16,575 nt of DNA from Chrysochromulina tobinii (Eukaryota > Haptophyta > Prymnesiales > Chrysochromulinaceae). The notes under the pieces were generated by a model. That model was not told the DNA's origin. It saw only the letters and a program-made list of their open reading frames with translations, and did no database searches. The stretch covers positions 1 through 16,575 of the forward strand of contig JWZX01002958.1 in the NCBI GenBank assembly GCA_001275005.1. Direction: 5' to 3'. The position numbers and the translations under genes are program-made. This document shows positions 15,001 to 16,575 of this stretch, one piece after another (within the stretch, counting starts at the first letter, position 1; the number at the start of each line of letters is the position of its first letter).

Positions 15001-16575
15001 CCTTCCACAGACCGCAAAGCTCATTGCCGCTCAGGATGAGCTTGTTCAGACACGCAATATGAAGCATCGCGTCCGAGAGCGCGAGAACAGCCTCGCCGTT
15101 CCACTCGCAAGTCGGAGTGCGTACGTACGCGGGCGAGCACGAGCATAGATTGGTGGCGCTCAGGTTCAGAGTGCGCAACGTTGGCGAGAGCGCGATCGTG
15201 CGTGCAACGGCCACTCCGCCCTCAACGCCAAGGTTATTCCCACTCAGGTTGAGGTTTGCAAGCGTGTGGCACACGGGCAGCGCCTTGGTGAAGGCCTCGA
15301 TGAAAGCCGGCGTCAGTTGGTTGTTCGAAAGGTCGAGCGTCACCAGAGCCGGCGAGAGCGGCGGCAGCACAGCCTTGGGCTTAGGCTTGGGCTTGAATGC
15401 CACTGCCGTTCCGACTCCCGCTGTGGAGGGCCTCACCGGCGCCGGCGAGTCGTCAACCGCCGGCTGAGGCGCGTGCTCGGCGAGCGCATTGAAAAAGGAA
15501 GACGCACCCTTGTCGCTCAGTCCACCCTTGCTGAGCGACAAGACGCTCAACTTCGCGCTCAGCGCGACCATCTTACCCAGCTCCTCAACGCCCGCGTAGC
15601 TTGGTGCCGTCACCGCGGCGCCGGGCGCATCGCTCGCAAAGGCGACGCGGCAGATGGGGTTGCGCGAAATGTCGAGGTCCAGCACGGTGCAATCAGCCGC
15701 GCTCATCGAGATCGCGAGCTCGCGCAGCCCGCCCGCCGTGATTCGATTCCCGCCAAGGTTGAGCTTGGCGATCTTGAATGGCCGGACGAGAACCTTCGCA
15801 ATTTGCGCCAGGTGCTCGCCATCCAGCCGATTGTCGCGCAGATCGGCCGACAGGACGCGCCCGACCACTTGGCATACCATCATCAAGTGTGCGCGCCTCT
15901 CGAGGCTAAGGGCTGCTCGCACGTTGAGCATTCCTCCACCCTTGGCATCGATGGCCTCAAAGAGCCAATCGAACGTGCTTGAACTCTCGACACGTGGCAG
16001 CCCCGCCAGACGAAACCCTCGCTCCACGAGCCAAGATCCCATCTCGCCGAGCCTTGCCTTGGCCGCGGCCAGGTCCTCGGCCGTGGCCGGCGCAGCAGCG
16101 ACCTGCTCGCTGGCTCTGAATCCCATCAAACGCATCGCATTCATCTTCTCCTTGGCGTCCATCTCCCCAGAGCCATCGGTATCGAACAAAGCGGCGGCTT
16201 CGCGGAGCGCTTGCTTCTCCTCCTCAGTCAAAGCGGCCTCGGCCTCCGCTGCCGCCGCCTCCTCGGCTGCCGCTGCTGCCAATGCCTCGGCTTCGGCGAA
16301 CGCTGCCGCCGCCGCCTCGGCCTCTGCTGCCGCTGCAGCCTCTGCAGTTGCCGCCGCTGCCGCCTCGGCCAAAAATGCCTCCGCTGCCGTCGCCTCCTCC
16401 CCTGCCACCGCGTCCACTGCTGCTAGCTCCTCGGCCTCAGCCGCCGCCGCCGCCGCCGCCTCAGCCGCCGCTATAGCTAGCTCCTCGGCCTCAGCTGCCG
16501 CTGCCAAAAATGCCGCCGGGTCGGCCAAAAATGCAGCTAGCTCCTCTGCCTCCGCGGCCGCCGCCGCCTCGGCCG
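4441..16575 (-). CDS. Giant tandem NLR-like protein (EF-hand, LRR, NACHT, LRR, pseudo-NACHT, LRR), 5' partial
   Basis: I read one gene in four exons: 16575-11344, 11242-8402, 8311-6117 and 6081-4441. With introns of 101, 90 and 35 nt removed the frame stays open for 3,968 residues to TGA at 4443-4441; exon phases agree at every junction. The frame is open at the right edge, so the N-terminus is missing. Order of parts: Ala/Glu repeats, EF-hand, LRRs, SH3-like repeats, beta domain 1, NACHT with intact Walker motifs, RelA/SpoT-like region, winged-helix motif, LRRs, beta domain 2, degenerate NACHT, LRRs. NACHT-LRR (STAND) proteins are nucleotide switches that oligomerise after sensing a ligand, classically in immunity or cell-death control; that role here is inference. 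No signal peptide can be judged. If introns 1 and 3 are misplaced the exact junction residues change, but module continuity argues strongly for a single gene. Confidence 0.8.
6082..6116 (-). other. Predicted 35-nt intron 3 (or frameshift) in NLR-like gene
   Basis: Beta domain 2 switches frame here. GT at 6116-6115 and AG at 6083-6082 delimit 35 nt, of the right length modulo 3; shifting both ends by two (6114-6080) works equally well. The joined product [25 protein letters not shown]-like segment is close in length to the matching part of copy 1. Thirty-five nt is shorter than most introns outside ciliates and some algal nucleomorphs, so a real frameshift or a single-base sequencing error is the main alternative. 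Confidence 0.5.
6117..8311 (-). CDS. NLR-like gene exon 3: remainder of LRR block 2 and beta domain 2
   Basis: The exon resumes in the same frame as exon 2, finishing the interrupted LRR ([12 protein letters not shown], then [18 protein letters not shown]). Ribonuclease-inhibitor-like LRRs run to about 7500. The type then changes to short plant/bacterial-style LRRs at ~7390-7000: [19 protein letters not shown] and [20 protein letters not shown], with the capping segment [13 protein letters not shown]-like (read [12 protein letters not shown]). From ~6735 a second copy of the beta-rich pre-NACHT domain appears. It shares with copy 1 the pattern [12 protein letters not shown] (copy 1 [12 protein letters not shown]), G-x-KLLLL and VDA-x-V-x-EW. 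Two LRR subtypes in one array suggest fusion of arrays with different histories. The exon ends in GARHR just before the proposed 35-nt intron. Confidence 0.83.
8312..8401 (-). other. Predicted intron 2 of NLR-like gene (90 nt, within a direct duplication)
   Basis: The block begins GTGCGC and ends CATCAG on the minus strand. It is 90 nt, a multiple of three, and carries in-frame stops including TGA at 8360-8358. Removing it rejoins [11 protein letters not shown] to [16 protein letters not shown] in one frame and completes an LRR. Both splice boundaries lie inside a 26-bp sequence present twice, at 8289-8314 and 8379-8404, each containing CAG^GTGCGC. The interior is mostly a decamer array. Confidence 0.85.
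8331..8380. repeat. Decamer tandem array GACGTCATCA
   Basis: Five consecutive 10-bp units: three exact GACGTCATCA, one GATGTCATCA and one TAGGTCATCA. The preceding ten bases (AAGGCAATCA, 8321-8330) look like a decayed sixth unit. The array forms the body of intron 2 and supplies its stop codons. Each exact unit holds the palindrome GACGTC. Confidence 0.95.
8402..11242 (-). CDS. NLR-like gene exon 2: RelA/SpoT-like region, winged-helix motif, start of LRR block 2
   Basis: This exon continues the NACHT module. The first part (to ~10840, starting in exon 1 near 11560) resembles the degenerate RelA/SpoT-like fold that I recall in related algal NACHT proteins: [12 protein letters not shown], a central Cys-containing strand, then [10 protein letters not shown] followed by HYNYF. 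A hydrophobic stretch (~10815-10740, [20 protein letters not shown]) follows. [19 protein letters not shown] (~10023-9967) is the hallmark winged-helix/HD2 motif of NLRs (Y-x-F-x-H-L-S-F-Q-E). From ~9790 to the 3' splice site are LRRs with N-rich consensus, for example [12 protein letters not shown] and [12 protein letters not shown]. Read alone, the open frame runs into a TGA at 8360-8358 inside the 90-nt insert, but the LRR being written there is completed only after that insert. Confidence 0.85.
11243..11343 (-). other. Predicted intron 1 of NLR-like gene (101 nt)
   Basis: Exon 1 and exon 2 are in different frames and each becomes unnatural past this interval. GT at 11343-11342 (CCAAG^GTCCCA) and AG at 11244-11243 (ACGCCAG^AGCTC) give an intron of 2 modulo 3, which is exactly the frame change needed, and join to ...TTSQELTYRDP. 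A second donor at 11364 (GCCG^GTTTGG) also preserves frame (122 nt; ...GFAELTYRDP) and fits the family at least as well. Choice of donor is uncertain. Confidence 0.65.
11344..16575 (-). CDS. NLR-like gene exon 1: EF-hand, LRR block 1, SH3-like repeats, beta domain 1, NACHT
   Basis: This is the first visible exon, open to the window edge. In order: Ala/Glu-rich repeats (16575-16230); an EF-hand with canonical loop [12 protein letters not shown] (~16150-16188) in a centrin-like context; ribonuclease-inhibitor-type LRRs (~15890-14830) with units such as [10 protein letters not shown] and LNLSGNNLG; a Lys/Glu-rich linker (~14830-14300) including [11 protein letters not shown]; two SH3-like repeats (~14300-13840), each ending in a GW(V/I)T motif; a beta-rich domain (~13605-12890) with [12 protein letters not shown]; a helical segment (~12870-12780); then NACHT. 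Walker A GPGTGKT is at 12595-12575, Walker [12 protein letters not shown] at about 12326-12294, and [10 protein letters not shown] at about 12231-12202. An acidic run [12 protein letters not shown] follows near 11960-11920. All key NTPase residues are present, so nucleotide binding is likely. Confidence 0.88.
16361..16575 (-). repeat. Ala/Glu-coding repeats at N-terminal end of NLR-like protein
   Basis: GCC-rich DNA encodes alternating blocks of EAEELA (GCTAGCTCCTCGGCCTCAG-like, starting near 16422, 16476 and 16536 on the plus strand) and AFLA (GCCAAAAATGC at 16369, 16503 and 16524). The pattern continues to the window edge. The predicted protein is helical and coiled-coil prone. Near-identical copies suggest recent slippage and possible length polymorphism. 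Confidence 0.75.

Overview
This window is nuclear DNA from a eukaryote, most likely a GC-rich unicellular alga. It carries a Mediator subunit 25 homologue, which bacteria and archaea lack. Its largest gene can only be read through by removing short GT-AG introns, and there are no operon-like ribosome binding sites. Decapeptide repeats of the FSAKELKEAG kind and very large NACHT-LRR proteins with Ala/Glu-rich ends are, from memory, typical of haptophytes (Emiliania, Chrysochromulina, Prymnesium). Pelagophytes and dinoflagellates remain possible, and the species cannot be settled from the sequence alone.

Layout. Bases 2-382 (+) are the 3' end of a gene for a perfect ten-residue repeat protein. 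Bases 383-895 are a gene-free spacer. From 896 (+) runs a MED25-like gene with an N-terminal VWA domain, an Ala-rich linker and a central ACID/SPOC-like domain. Its simple ORF ends at 3235, but the true C-terminus probably lies in another frame that runs to 3455. Bases 3456-4440 separate two convergent genes and hold a perfect 33-bp inverted repeat. Everything from 4441 to the right edge is, in my reading, one minus-strand gene that is 5'-truncated by the window.

The large gene. Four long open frames (16575-11344, 11242-8402, 8311-6117, 6081-4441) join in phase if introns of 101, 90 and 35 nt are removed. They give about 3,968 residues. The order of parts is: Ala/Glu-rich repeats, a canonical EF-hand, LRR block 1, a Lys/Glu-rich linker, two SH3-like repeats, beta-rich domain copy 1, an intact NACHT NTPase, a region resembling RelA/SpoT-like folds, an NLR-type winged-helix motif, LRR block 2, beta-rich domain copy 2, a second NACHT-like domain that has lost Walker A and Walker B, and LRR block 3. 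It is therefore a tandem NLR/STAND-like receptor, with one active and one pseudo-NTPase module in the same chain and a possible calcium-sensing N-terminus.

Most notable: the paired NACHT and pseudo-NACHT architecture, the duplicated beta-rich pre-NACHT domain, and a 90-nt intron whose splice sites lie inside a 26-bp direct duplication. That last feature is the expected footprint of recent intron gain by tandem duplication. No functional link between the three genes is evident; they look like ordinary chromosomal neighbours.
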